DNA from: a virus | Length of the DNA stretch: 24,116 nucleotides | Virus record (IMG/VR): IMGVR_UViG_3300031687_000097 | Span: 1 to 24,116 of that record | Strand: one strand, 5' to 3' | Part shown: in pieces, positions 6,645 through 14,415 of the stretch | Layout: each line of letters begins with the position of its first letter | Position numbering within the stretch: the stretch's first letter is position 1 | Notes under the pieces: model-generated | The model's database searches: none | Seen by the model: the letters and a program-made list of their open reading frames with translations, nothing else | Told to the model about the DNA's origin: nothing | Translations under genes and position numbers: made by a program

Positions 6645-6811
6645 TATTTTTCCCCTTGGTGAGGGCGGTAGCCCTCACATTGGCTTGGGCTGCTATCATA
6701 AACAAACAAACACTTCTCGTATGGCGATGATTGCGGCAACGGCTGCATGTCATCGGGCGGTAATAGAAAAAGGGCGCTTATTGCTAACACTGCTATGATT
6801 AATGGGTTCAT
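6644..6811 (-). CDS. Hypothetical 55-residue protein with N-terminal hydrophobic segment
   Basis: This short gene is supported by context. Its ATG follows the shared leader AAAGGATAAATAACG, starts two bases after the previous stop, and its own stop overlaps the next start (TAATG). The protein begins MNPLIIAVLAISALFLLPPD, a hydrophobic stretch of about 15 residues without preceding basic residues, then a Pro/Ser/Gln-rich part with two cysteines (C34 and C45) and an end EGYRPHQGEK. It could be a secreted or membrane-anchored peptide with a disulphide, but no signal-peptidase site is convincing. Family unknown. Confidence 0.65.
   Translation of the reverse strand: MNPLIIAVLAISALFLLPPDDMQPLPQSSPYEKCLFVYDSSPSQCEGYRPHQGEK
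6659..6678 (-). promoter_or_regulatory. Perfect eight-base-pair hairpin just upstream of a ribosome site
   Basis: On the minus-strand mRNA, GUGAGGGC and GCCCUCAC pair around a UACC loop within the end of the 55-residue gene. The ribosome site AAGGGG of the next gene follows directly. There is no T tract, so it is not a terminator; it may influence coupled translation or mRNA stability. Confidence 0.5.
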
Positions 6812-6813
6812 CG

Positions 6814-7011
6814 TTATTTATCCTTTAAATCGAAGCTAATGGTAAACGCATCATCCATTTCTATGCTGTGCTTCTTATAAGTTGTCTTTTTATTTTTATA
6901 AATACGCTCGAAATATTGGGCTGTAGGGTAAGAAAATTCTCCATCTATCTCATAGCGGCCGTCCGCTTGAATAAGTTTTACTAGGTCATATTTGGTTAAT
7001 TCTATTTTCAT
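6814..7011 (-). CDS. Hypothetical 65-residue protein
   Basis: The small acidic/basic mixed protein MKIELTKYDLVKLIQADGRY... contains an N-terminal amphipathic helix, then a Tyr/Lys-rich centre (RIYKNKKTTYKKHSIEMDDA) and ends TISFDLKDK. It shows no membrane segment, cysteine pair or known catalytic motif, and I do not recognise a family. The start is fixed by the leader CAAGGATAAATAACC directly before ATG, nearly identical to those of two neighbouring genes. Its stop is two bases from the next start. The ORF is probably real because of this leader and tight packing. Confidence 0.7.
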   Translation of the reverse strand: MKIELTKYDLVKLIQADGRYEIDGEFSYPTAQYFERIYKNKKTTYKKHSIEMDDAFTISFDLKDK

Positions 7012-7092
7012 GGTTATTTATCCTTGTTGGTTGGTTGGTTGAAAGTCACACTGCAAAGCAAACTAATGGTTAACTTGCTTCACGCTGTGGCC

Positions 7093-7323
7093 TTATATAA
7101 TATGCTTAACAAGGTTATCGATGAACGATTGTTCAACTACTCGCGCTTCATCACCTGCGGTGTACTTGTTGACGTGTCTCGTGGTGGTAGATGAGTACCA
7201 TTGCTCCGTTTTGAATGCCCCCTCATGGTCATATCCTGCTACCGGTGTAGCATAGCTGTATAATACCGCTGTGCTACCCATATTTAATACGCTCATGTTA
7301 CTGGCTATTTTAGATCTTTTCAT
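7093..7323 (-). CDS. Small phage protein with VLYSYATPVA / TTTRHVNKY motifs, function unknown
   Basis: The 76-residue protein has a strand-rich core VLNMGSTAVLYSYATPVAGY followed by TEQWYSSTTTRHVNKY. This two-part pattern (a YSY.TPVA strand, then an aromatic, Ser/Thr-rich TT.RH.N.. segment) resembles a widespread family of small uncharacterised phage proteins (DUF8033-like by memory). I cannot confirm the family number. An AGGAGAAG ribosome site lies close before ATG, and the gene starts 14 bases after the upstream stop. No enzymatic role can be proposed from the sequence. Confidence 0.72.
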   Translation of the reverse strand: MKRSKIASNMSVLNMGSTAVLYSYATPVAGYDHEGAFKTEQWYSSTTTRHVNKYTAGDEARVVEQSFIDNLVKHII

Positions 7324-7337
7324 TTTGTCTTCTCCTA

Positions 7338-7646
7338 TTAAAATTCTTGAACCATAAAGTAATTATCTGGTCTACCCTTCCACACCTCAAGTACTGTTGT
7401 TTTTTGCTGTATTTCTTCTAAAGTCAAACTATATGCCTCTATCAACTCGTCCTCTGTGTACTCACTAAAATTGCACCGTAAGGAGATAGGGTCGAACATT
7501 ACTGGTATGCCGGTAGGTTCTTCCTGCTTCTCCAGCCATTTAACCAGCGTATACGCGGCCTCGTGCGACCATTTGGCAGATTCATCGCTCAACAATTCTT
7601 CTATCGCTCGGACTACGCTTATTTCTTCTCTGTCATAATCAATCAT
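7338..7646 (-). CDS. Hypothetical 102-residue acidic phage protein
   Basis: The acidic protein starts MIDYDREEISVVRAIEELL and has a helical region ending KWLEKQEEPTGIPVMFDPIS. It then has the segment LRCNFSEYTEDELIEAYSLT and a C-terminal TTVLEVWKGRPDNYFMVQEF. The combination of a FSEY....EEAY helix and a final TTV...(F/Y)..Q(D/E)F strand resembles small phage proteins of unknown function that I have seen annotated only as hypothetical. The start uses the shared leader AAAGGATAAATAACG. Its first bases overlap the end of the upstream membrane-protein gene by eight bases. Confidence 0.7.
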   Translation of the reverse strand: MIDYDREEISVVRAIEELLSDESAKWSHEAAYTLVKWLEKQEEPTGIPVMFDPISLRCNFSEYTEDELIEAYSLTLEEIQQKTTVLEVWKGRPDNYFMVQEF

Positions 7647-7848
7647 CGTTATTTATCCTTTGAGTTGGGTGGTATGCATCTCTAATATCTCTTTCATATT
7701 GTAATTGTGCAAGTTCTGCACGGACTTTTATTTTGTGAAAATGTACAGTGGTCATACCCATGACGCCGCAGAGAAGAACAGCACTTATATATAGTATGAA
7801 ATCCTCTCTTCTTTGTTTTTTCTTTTTTTCTTCGTCAAAATCAAACAT
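7639..7848 (-). CDS. Small single-pass membrane protein
   Basis: The 69-residue protein has a charged N-terminus (FDFDEEKKKKQRRED), one hydrophobic segment ILYISAVLLCGVMGMTTV (about residues 18-35), and a soluble, helical, charged tail containing KVRAELAQLQYERDIRD that could form a short coiled coil. The lysine/arginine cluster before the segment favours an N-in orientation. An ATG six bases upstream (7854) is possible, but it would lie directly against the AAGGAT ribosome site; the ATG at 7848 has normal spacing. The function is unknown. Small single-pass proteins in early phage operons sometimes act in superinfection exclusion or host takeover, but nothing here proves that. Confidence 0.65.
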   Translation of the reverse strand: MFDFDEEKKKKQRREDFILYISAVLLCGVMGMTTVHFHKIKVRAELAQLQYERDIRDAYHPTQRINNDD

Positions 7849-7870
7849 AATCATTATCCTTGGTTAGTAC

Positions 7871-8239
7871 TTAATAAAGATCAGAGGCCCAAACAAGTTT
7901 GGATCCCTTCAAAAACAATTCATCGCCTGTCTGATCATTCTCACAATAAAACGTTTTATCTTGCCTGTTATATTCACCACGCGTGAACATTGCACCCGAT
8001 GTTGTTTTAACAAAGTGTGAACCCTCCCTAATGTCTTTAATGGCTCGTAGCCTCCAGTTTAGCGGTTCACAGTCTGTGGTATCAGCGGTAATCTTGAAAG
8101 CCTTGTACCCTTCCTCTTTCCACAAACTTCTTTGATCGTCCAGCTCTATCTGGCAATCAGCTTTCATACTAGCAGAGCAAAGCTGCTCAACTTCTCCTTC
8201 AATGTTTGTGGCTTGCAGTCTGTAATAGTCGTATATCAT
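7871..8239 (-). CDS. Hypothetical 122-residue protein, first gene of small-gene operon
   Basis: The protein MIYDYYRLQATNIEGEVEQL... has an alternating strand-like N-terminal half with two cysteines (C21, C29), the segment YKAFKITADTTDCEPLNWRL, and a basic second half REGSHFVKTTSGAMFTRGEY ending in VWASDLY. I do not recognise it. No membrane segment or catalytic motif is present. An AAGGGG ribosome site stands before ATG. It is the promoter-proximal gene of the minus-strand operon, 55 bases downstream of a TATAAT-type promoter that overlaps an inverted repeat, so it would be the most directly regulated gene of the set. Confidence 0.72.
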   Translation of the reverse strand: MIYDYYRLQATNIEGEVEQLCSASMKADCQIELDDQRSLWKEEGYKAFKITADTTDCEPLNWRLRAIKDIREGSHFVKTTSGAMFTRGEYNRQDKTFYCENDQTGDELFLKGSKLVWASDLY

Positions 8240-8293
8240 TGTTGTAACCCCTTGTTTAGTGTTCGTGCGCTAGCAAGTGCTCGCGTTTGAGAT

Positions 8294-8312
8294 ATTATAC
8301 GCATAGTATAAT
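8294..8312. promoter_or_regulatory. Perfect inverted repeat overlapping the -10 element, likely operator
   Basis: ATTATAC and GTATAAT are exact inverted arms of seven bases around the spacer GCATA. The left arm contains the -10 element of the minus-strand promoter, so a dimeric repressor bound here would block it. The binding protein is unknown; the window's own Cro-like protein is one candidate. Confidence 0.55.
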
Positions 8313-8323
8313 TTTAATTGCAA
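8294..8323 (-). promoter_or_regulatory. Promoter of the small-gene operon
   Basis: On the minus strand TTGCAA (8318-8323) and a perfect TATAAT (8294-8299) are 18 bases apart, upstream of the 122-residue gene. TTGCAA is self-complementary, so it could also act as a -35 element toward the terminase genes, but the downstream plus-strand -10 region is poor (T/A run at 8341-8350). Confidence 0.6.
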
Positions 8324-8402
8324 CAAATATCGTAATCTTTTTTTTAAAATGCGTTTGTGTGTTATAAATGGCTGCATATATATAGAGGTTAAGGGGGAAG
8401 AA

Positions 8403-8639
8403 ATGGCCGCACGTAAGACGAAGAACCAAACGGAGAGAACTAAGGATTTAATCCGGTCAGGTCAGCTACTAAAAGTCCTTATGAATCATGCACTTAGTGA
8501 TTCTGGTGACACCATGACAGCTAGCCAAGTTCAAGCAGCGAAGATACTTCTAGCGAAGACCAACCCTGACTTAAAAGCAGTTGAGGTCAAGGCCGAGACG
8601 GATAACACAGTTCGTATCACTTGGGGCAATGATAAGTAG
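8403..8639 (+). CDS. terS: Probable terminase small subunit
   Basis: The 78-residue protein begins MAARKTKNQTERTKDLIRSG and has the helical segment MTASQVQAAKILLAKTNPDLKAVE. That reads as the Q.QAA..LL.K..P.L pattern common near the end of the DNA-binding/oligomer region of phage small terminases. The start at 8403 has a very strong site (AAGGGGG) with normal spacing; an in-frame ATG at 8349 gives 96 residues but has no ribosome site. It is shorter than typical small terminases (usually over 100 residues). Its stop lies two bases before the large terminase gene, which is the main support. It should recognise the packaging start site and load the large subunit. Confidence 0.7.
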   Translation: MAARKTKNQTERTKDLIRSGQLLKVLMNHALSDSGDTMTASQVQAAKILLAKTNPDLKAVEVKAETDNTVRITWGNDK

Positions 8640-8641
8640 TT

Positions 8642-9898
8642 ATGGAGATACGCATCCCTTATACCCCGCGACCACTTCAACGGGCTTTACATGACAATTT
8701 AAAGCGTTTTTCAGTGGTAGTCTGCCATCGTCGTTTTGGCAAAACTGTCTTTGGAATCAATGAGTTAGTTAAGAAAGTGATGACCTGCCGTTACCCACAG
8801 CCTCGCGCTGTTTATCTGGCTCCACTACATAAGCAGGCCAAGGCCGTCGCTTGGGACATGCTCAAGGAATACACGAGAGTGATTCCGGGAACGGTGTTTA
8901 ATGAATCAGAATTGCGTGCAGACTTTGCCAACGGTGGACGTATCACCTTGGCAGGTAGTGACAATCCAGACGGGTTAAGAGGGCTAGCCTTAGATGCTGT
9001 TGTGCTGGATGAGTTCTCGCAGATGTCACCGCGAGTCTTTACCGAGATACTAAGGCCAGCACTAAGCGATAGACTAGGCTCCTGTATCTTTATAGGTACA
9101 CCGCAAGGGCATAACCAGTTCTATGACATGTACCAACATGCAGAGTCTAACAATGACTGGTTCGCAGTTACCCACAAAGCTAGTGAGACAGGGATAGTTG
9201 ACCCTGAAGAATTGTTGAGCGCTCAGAATGCTATGACCCCTGAGCAGTACCAGCAGGAGTTTGAATGCTCGTGGTCTGCTGCTATACGTGGCGCTTACTA
9301 TGGCAGCTTGATGGATGATGCAGAAGAACAGGGCAGAGTCACTAGCGTACCCTATGACCCTACAATGAAGGTGGTGACTAGCTGGGACTTAGGCATTAAC
9401 GATAGTACGGTTGTCTGGTTCTGGCAGCTTGCACCGACCGAGATAAGAGCGATAGAGTGTATAGCTTTCCAATCTACCGGCCTACCTGACATCATTAAAG
9501 AGGTAGCCTCTAGACCCTATGACTACGATCAGCACATAGCCCCACATGATATAGCAGTACGCGAGCTAGGCAGTGGACTATCACGTAAACAGATAGCAGC
9601 AGGGTTAGGCGTACACTTCGATGTAGCCCCATCACAGTCAGTAGCCGATGGTATCAACGCGGTGCGTATGCTACTACCCAAAGTCTACTTTGATAAGGTT
9701 AAGTGCAAGGATGGCATAGAAGCATTAAAACTTTATAGGACAGAATTTGATGACAAGCGGCAAACATTCCGTAACAACCCTTTGCATGATTGGACTTCTG
9801 ACTATACAGACTCAGTACGTTACTTTGCCATTACCACTAAGACCGGCACAAATGCACCTATTAAAAAAATTAGCTTTAAAGGATGGAGTAACAAATGA
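8642..9898 (+). CDS. terL: Terminase large subunit (packaging ATPase and nuclease)
   Basis: The 418-residue packaging motor has an N-terminal ATPase with Walker A CHRRFGKT (residues 28-35) and Walker B VVLDEFS (D123-E124). The C-terminal RNase H-like nuclease shows acids in SWDLGINDST (D249), AIECIAF (Glu about 272) and SDYTDSVRY (D390). It cleaves concatemeric DNA and pumps it through the portal. The gene begins two bases after the small subunit and its end overlaps the portal start by four bases (ATGA). Sampled lines of this gene are about 50% GC, while sampled lines of the portal and later genes are nearer 40%, suggesting a different recent history. Length and motifs fit a complete protein. 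Confidence 0.96.
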   Translation: MEIRIPYTPRPLQRALHDNLKRFSVVVCHRRFGKTVFGINELVKKVMTCRYPQPRAVYLAPLHKQAKAVAWDMLKEYTRVIPGTVFNESELRADFANGGRITLAGSDNPDGLRGLALDAVVLDEFSQMSPRVFTEILRPALSDRLGSCIFIGTPQGHNQFYDMYQHAESNNDWFAVTHKASETGIVDPEELLSAQNAMTPEQYQQEFECSWSAAIRGAYYGSLMDDAEEQGRVTSVPYDPTMKVVTSWDLGINDSTVVWFWQLAPTEIRAIECIAFQSTGLPDIIKEVASRPYDYDQHIAPHDIAVRELGSGLSRKQIAAGLGVHFDVAPSQSVADGINAVRMLLPKVYFDKVKCKDGIEALKLYRTEFDDKRQTFRNNPLHDWTSDYTDSVRYFAITTKTGTNAPIKKISFKGWSNK

Positions 9899-12018
9899 TT
9901 GATCACGATGAAATGCTTATTGGTTTACAGGATAGTCAAGAAGCCGATAGCGATATGCGGAACCAAGCAAGAAGCGCACAGTTATTTGTAAATAAAAGGG
10001 ATGGGCAGTGGGAACCAGAGTACTGGCAATCTAATGATAACAAGCCTCGGTATACCTTCGACCTAACAAGTCCTATTGTAGACCAAGTAACAGGCGCATT
10101 AGATATGGCAGATTTTGCTATAAATGTGTCACCCGCTGGTGGTGAAGCATCTAAAGAAACAGCAAAGATATTAAGCGGCCTAATACGTAACATTGAAAAC
10201 ATTAGTTACGCGACAGATATCTATAGTGCAGCAGCTAGAAACATGGTTACATCTGGATTAGATGGATGGAGAATAGTACATAAATATGTAGATAATGATT
10301 CGTTTAATCAAGATCTAGTAATAGAGCCGATCCATAATTACGTGGATAGAGTCTGGTTCGATGTTTCATCGGAAAAGCGGGATAGATCAGATGCCCGATT
10401 TGCTTTCGTATTAAGCGGGTTAAGCCCCAAAGATTATAAAAAGCAATACCCTAAAGGTTCAGGCCAGTCCGTATCAGAAGATAAGGCGGCATCAGCCTAT
10501 TTTAATAAGCCAGACCTAATCATGGTAGGGGAGTATTATTTTATAGAGCAAGAAAAAAGCGATCTCATAATGATGTCGTCTGGACAAGTGTTTGAAGATA
10601 ATGATGATTTCAACCTTATCCAAGATGAGCTTGCAATGATGGGTGTTACAGAAGTTAAACGCCGCACAAGAATGAAAGATACTGTATATGTTCGTAAGTT
10701 TGATGCACAAGACTGGCTAGGTAGTAAACAAAAGACTGTATTCTCAATGATACCTGTCATACCTACATACGGTAACTTTAGAAACATAGAAGATAAGACC
10801 ATATACTTTGGCGTAGTAGAAAAGTTATATGACCCACAAAGAGTATTGAACTATTCATTGTCAAGAGAGATAGAAGAAGGCGCGCTAGCACCAAGAGCTA
10901 AGTATTGGATGACACCAAAACAAGCAAGTGGGCATGAAGATGAACTATCTACCATGAACACTAATACCGATCCTGTTCAATTCTTTAATGTAGATGAAGC
11001 AAATCCCGGAATTCCACAGCAAAACGGTGGGGCGCAAATAAATCCGGGATTGAGCCGAGTATCAGAAGGTATGCGTACCATGATCGGGCAATCTGCTGGG
11101 TTATTCGCTAGTAATATGGGGGATAATCCCGGATTACAGTCCGGTGTAGCCATTAAACAGTTACAGAATAAAGGCGATATTGGCACAATTAAATACTTTA
11201 AAGCTCAAGAAATAGCGATAGCAAGAACAGCTAAGATATTAGTAGATGCTATACCAAGCGTATATGACACACAAAGAGAAGTGTATCTGTTAAACGAAGA
11301 TGGTAGCCAAGAAGTTGAAACATTAAACCAAGTTGTTATTGACCAGCAAACAGGGCAGCCCGTAACGCTGAATGATTTAACTATTGGCTCTTATGATGTT
11401 GTCTGTTCAAGTGGCGCTAGTTTCCAAAATAGGCAACAAGAAAGTAATGCGGCATTGCTAGAAATGGCACAGATAGATCCATCACTAATACAGATGTCTG
11501 GTGATGTAATGCTTAAAAACGTAGATGCTCCCGGAATGGACACATTGGCAGAACGTAAACGTCAACAACTGTTAAGCGCCGGAGCCATACCCGCAGAACA
11601 ACAAACAGATGAAGAGCAACAAATGATGGCTCAACAGGCACAATCGGCAGGGCAACAACCTGATGCAATGATGGTGGCGGCACAGGCTGAAATGCAAAAA
11701 GCACAAGCGCAAAATGATAAGAACCAACTAGCTATGCAAAAAATGCAAATGGAAGCACAAATAAAGCAGCAATCCGCGCAAATGGATATGCAGCAACAGC
11801 AAATAACTTTAAGAGAAAACGAGTTTAAATTAATGCAGGCTCAAGAAAAACTGCAACTTGATAGAATGAAAATAGAAGCCGAGTTAAGCCTAAAAGCCGC
11901 AGAACTGGAACGCCTTGTCACTAAAGATAAGCGAGACTTTGCACTTGATGTTGCAGAGTTTGAAGATAAAACTTCTGAAAACCAAGCCGAAATAGTAGTT
12001 GTTACTAATGGAGAGTAA
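9895..12018 (+). CDS. P22-type portal protein
   Basis: The 707-residue protein is close in length to the P22 portal (725). The N-terminal region RDGQWEPEYWQSNDNKPRYT...TFDLTSPIVDQVTGAL, the segment YSAAARNMVTSGLDGWRIVH and the helix FGVVEKLYDPQRVLNYSLSR match the P22 portal family. From about residue 545 the protein becomes extremely Gln/Met/Ala-rich and helical (for example QMMAQQAQSAGQQ). This corresponds to the long coiled barrel that projects into the P22 capsid. Twelve copies form the vertex through which DNA is packed and to which the tail machine attaches. Gene order terminase-portal-scaffold-coat agrees. Confidence 0.93.
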   Translation: MIDHDEMLIGLQDSQEADSDMRNQARSAQLFVNKRDGQWEPEYWQSNDNKPRYTFDLTSPIVDQVTGALDMADFAINVSPAGGEASKETAKILSGLIRNIENISYATDIYSAAARNMVTSGLDGWRIVHKYVDNDSFNQDLVIEPIHNYVDRVWFDVSSEKRDRSDARFAFVLSGLSPKDYKKQYPKGSGQSVSEDKAASAYFNKPDLIMVGEYYFIEQEKSDLIMMSSGQVFEDNDDFNLIQDELAMMGVTEVKRRTRMKDTVYVRKFDAQDWLGSKQKTVFSMIPVIPTYGNFRNIEDKTIYFGVVEKLYDPQRVLNYSLSREIEEGALAPRAKYWMTPKQASGHEDELSTMNTNTDPVQFFNVDEANPGIPQQNGGAQINPGLSRVSEGMRTMIGQSAGLFASNMGDNPGLQSGVAIKQLQNKGDIGTIKYFKAQEIAIARTAKILVDAIPSVYDTQREVYLLNEDGSQEVETLNQVVIDQQTGQPVTLNDLTIGSYDVVCSSGASFQNRQQESNAALLEMAQIDPSLIQMSGDVMLKNVDAPGMDTLAERKRQQLLSAGAIPAEQQTDEEQQMMAQQAQSAGQQPDAMMVAAQAEMQKAQAQNDKNQLAMQKMQMEAQIKQQSAQMDMQQQQITLRENEFKLMQAQEKLQLDRMKIEAELSLKAAELERLVTKDKRDFALDVAEFEDKTSENQAEIVVVTNGE

Positions 12019-12025
12019 CTGGCCT

Positions 12026-12250
12026 ATGGTTGAAAGCACTTTGCTGTCCAAAGCTAGTTACACTAGCTCGTTAGCGACAGCTACCGCTTCCGCTTTAACT
12101 TTTACAGAGATTATTAGTGCTTTAGGCTTGCTTGCTTCACTATTAATTGCTGTATTTACGGCGTGGAGTAACCATAAAAAGAATGTAGCGGCTATAGAAC
12201 TTAGTAGGTCGCAATTGCGTAAAAATGCAACACAAGAGTATGATGCCTAA
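12026..12250 (+). CDS. Holin-like small membrane protein
   Basis: The protein MVESTLLSKASYTSSLATAT... has one clear hydrophobic segment, IISALGLLASLLIAVFTAW, preceded by a Ser/Thr/Ala-rich region and followed by a basic, soluble tail (SNHKKNVAAIELSRSQLRKN). This one-segment layout with a short charged C-terminus is seen in T7-like/class II phage holins that open the inner membrane at lysis. The start is uncertain: ATG at 12026 follows GGAGAG by 11 bases, while TTG 11999 and ATG 12008 are in frame but overlap the portal end. No endolysin is nearby, so the lysis role rests only on topology. Confidence 0.6.
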   Translation: MVESTLLSKASYTSSLATATASALTFTEIISALGLLASLLIAVFTAWSNHKKNVAAIELSRSQLRKNATQEYDA

Positions 12251-12312
12251 TATAATAGAAAAACAGTACGCGACTGATTCGTGATGATGATATCCGAGGG
12301 GATTTAAAAACC

Positions 12313-13119
12313 ATGAGTGAACAAAAAGAAGTAGCAAATGCAGATGAAGTAGAAGAAATTCAACCGCTTGAGGATGAAGGCTTTAATGAAAATGTAAGCG
12401 AAGATATTCAAGAGGAAGAACCCGTTACTGCAACGGAACCAGAAAAGGTAGAGTTTAACGATGCGCAACAAGCAGAAGTTAATAAGATTGCAGCAGCTAA
12501 AGCGTTTGAAGCCCGCGAACAAAAGCGTAGGGCAGATGGCTTAGAGCAGCAATTAAATGACCTTCAAAAAGAAGCGAATAAGCAAACTAGACCAGAAGTT
12601 GCGGCAGTACCCGACCAGTATGATGATGATTATGCGGCTCAGTTACAAGCGCGTGACGAACAACTAATAGCGCAAGCAAGATTTGATGCTAACCAAAATG
12701 CGGCTTTTCAACAACAAGAGCAAGAAGCACAAAGGCAGCAACAAGAACAAATGAATGAGCTTAATACGAAAGCGGAAGCCTATCGTGTTAATGCTGTAAA
12801 GCAAGGCATTGACCCTTTACACCTAAACGAATCGGCTAAGATAGTTGGTAACTTTGGTTTAAGGCAAGATGTAGGCATGGAAATGTTGAGTGATGATAAA
12901 GGTTCTTTAATGACCATGTATCTAGCTCAAAATCCCCAAGCTATCGAGGCTTTAAACACAGCAAGTAATATTACTTTAGGTAGTGTTTACGCTGATATCA
13001 GAGAGAAAAGTAGCGCTCTTAGCAAGAAAACAACGTCAACACCAGATCCGGTGGAGACACAACGAGGTTCCGGCGTACCCGCTAAAGATAGAGGGCCGGT
13101 CGGAGCTACTTATACTTAG
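12313..13119 (+). CDS. Capsid scaffolding protein
   Basis: The 268-residue protein is highly charged and helical: an acidic N-terminus (EVEEIQPLEDEGFNENVSED), a central Glu/Gln/Ala coiled-coil-rich portion (for example QQEQEAQRQQQEQMNELNTK), and a C-terminal part with SALSKKTTSTPDPVETQRGS and ending AKDRGPVGATYT. It has no catalytic motif. Location between portal and coat and the low-complexity helical make-up are those of P22-like scaffolds, which guide coat assembly around the portal and leave before or during packaging. GAGGGGA is an adequate ribosome site. The gap of 62 bases before it holds no gene. Confidence 0.85.
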   Translation: MSEQKEVANADEVEEIQPLEDEGFNENVSEDIQEEEPVTATEPEKVEFNDAQQAEVNKIAAAKAFEAREQKRRADGLEQQLNDLQKEANKQTRPEVAAVPDQYDDDYAAQLQARDEQLIAQARFDANQNAAFQQQEQEAQRQQQEQMNELNTKAEAYRVNAVKQGIDPLHLNESAKIVGNFGLRQDVGMEMLSDDKGSLMTMYLAQNPQAIEALNTASNITLGSVYADIREKSSALSKKTTSTPDPVETQRGSGVPAKDRGPVGATYT

Positions 13120-13139
13120 AACAAAAGGAAAAGTCACTC

Positions 13140-14408
13140 ATGGCTAATGATTTTAGTAGTAACTTTACGCGACAATTAGCTCGCGTATTCTTAGAAAAAT
13201 TCGACAGTGAACGTGTATTGTCTAAAAACGTAAACACTCAGTTGTTAACGGGTAAATTTAACCCTTCAACTGGTGATAAAGTAGACTTTAAACGCCCTAC
13301 TGATTATGTTTCGGTACGTACTGCAACTGGTGATGTATCAGGCAAAACTGTTGATCCAATTATTACTGGTAAAGCAACAGGTACTGTTCAACCATACTTC
13401 ACTTCTTTCGTTGATTACGATGAAGCTGACGAAGCGTTAAAAATGGATCAGTTAGACCAATTGCTTGCACCTATGGCAACACGTTTAAAAACTGATTTTG
13501 AGTTAGACTTTGCTGACTTTATGATGAAGAACACTGGCCTTGTTGCTGGTGTTGTTGGTACAGGTGTTTCTAAATGGGATCATATAGCAGAAGCAGGTAG
13601 CTTACTTGCCTCTACTGGTGTACCTCAAGATGGCGGCTGGTGCTATGCGGTTAATCCGTACACACAACGTGCATTAGCTTCTGAGCAGCGTTCTTTAGGT
13701 GTTAATCCTGAAGTAGCTTCTGCAAACTCAAGAGCTACTATTGCTGAAAACTTTGCTGGTATGAAAGTTATGTCGGCTACAACATTGTCAACTTACACAA
13801 CTGGTTCTGGTTCTGACCGTGTAGGCGCAATTGTTAGTAACGCTCCAACACCAACGTACTCTGCTGCTAGAGACACAATGACGCAATCAATTCAAGTCAC
13901 TGGTTTCCAAGCAAACTTACTTGTTGCTGCTGGTGAAACTCTAACTGTTACAGGTCGTAACCGTTTGAACCTTTCAACACGTAAGGTTATTCTTGATGAA
14001 ACAGGTGCTACTATTTTGTTCTCAGGAACAGTAACAGCAGCCACCACGCTAAACGGTTCTGGTGTTGGTACTTTAATAATTACCGGCCCTGCTATCTTTG
14101 AAGCAACAGGTGCTTATAACACTGTTGATTCTGCATTGGCGATTGGTGATGTAGTAACACTAGGTGGGGCAGCTTCTAAAGTTATCCAGCCGAATATGTT
14201 CTGGAATAAGCAAGCGTTCTCAGTAGGTTCAGTACCTATGAAGAAACTTTACAGCACTGATACTGTTGCAACCACAGAAGATGGTTTGCAATTCCGTATT
14301 AGCCGTGGTGCTTCATTCTTAGCTAATGAGCAAAAGGTGCGTATTGATTTCCGCCCTGCTTATGGTGTGATGAACCCGTTCTTTGCTGGTCAAGGTTTCG
14401 GTAGATAA
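13140..14408 (+). CDS. Major capsid (coat) protein, P22 gp5-like
   Basis: The 422-residue protein is close in size to P22 coat protein (430). It begins FSSNFTRQLARVFLEKFDSE, contains the early strand GDKVDFKRPTDYVSVRTATG, the helix LDQLLAPMATRLKTDFELDF, and a WCYAVNPYTQRALASEQRSL region. A middle insertion (about residues 225-345) is Gly/Thr/Val-rich, comparable with the telokin-like I-domain of P22 coat. The ending VRIDFRPAYGVMNPFFAGQG is typical of the HK97 fold C-terminus. A strong AAAAGGAAAAG ribosome site precedes it and a strong terminator follows, which fits very high expression. It forms the icosahedral shell. Confidence 0.93.
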   Translation: MANDFSSNFTRQLARVFLEKFDSERVLSKNVNTQLLTGKFNPSTGDKVDFKRPTDYVSVRTATGDVSGKTVDPIITGKATGTVQPYFTSFVDYDEADEALKMDQLDQLLAPMATRLKTDFELDFADFMMKNTGLVAGVVGTGVSKWDHIAEAGSLLASTGVPQDGGWCYAVNPYTQRALASEQRSLGVNPEVASANSRATIAENFAGMKVMSATTLSTYTTGSGSDRVGAIVSNAPTPTYSAARDTMTQSIQVTGFQANLLVAAGETLTVTGRNRLNLSTRKVILDETGATILFSGTVTAATTLNGSGVGTLIITGPAIFEATGAYNTVDSALAIGDVVTLGGAASKVIQPNMFWNKQAFSVGSVPMKKLYSTDTVATTEDGLQFRISRGASFLANEQKVRIDFRPAYGVMNPFFAGQGFGR

Positions 14409-14415
14409 ATAGATT

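Noticed and set aside
6711-6725. ACACTTCTCGTATGG, similar to ACACTTCGCGTATGG at the Cro promoter (3097-3111), as a second operator.
   Set aside because: A 14 of 15 match between any two places is expected several times by chance in 24 kb, and the site is inside a coding region.
12221-12256. TATAAT at 12251-12256 as a promoter for the scaffold/coat genes.
   Set aside because: No acceptable -35 element is present at 16-18 bases; the best hexamers are 20 or 30 bases away.
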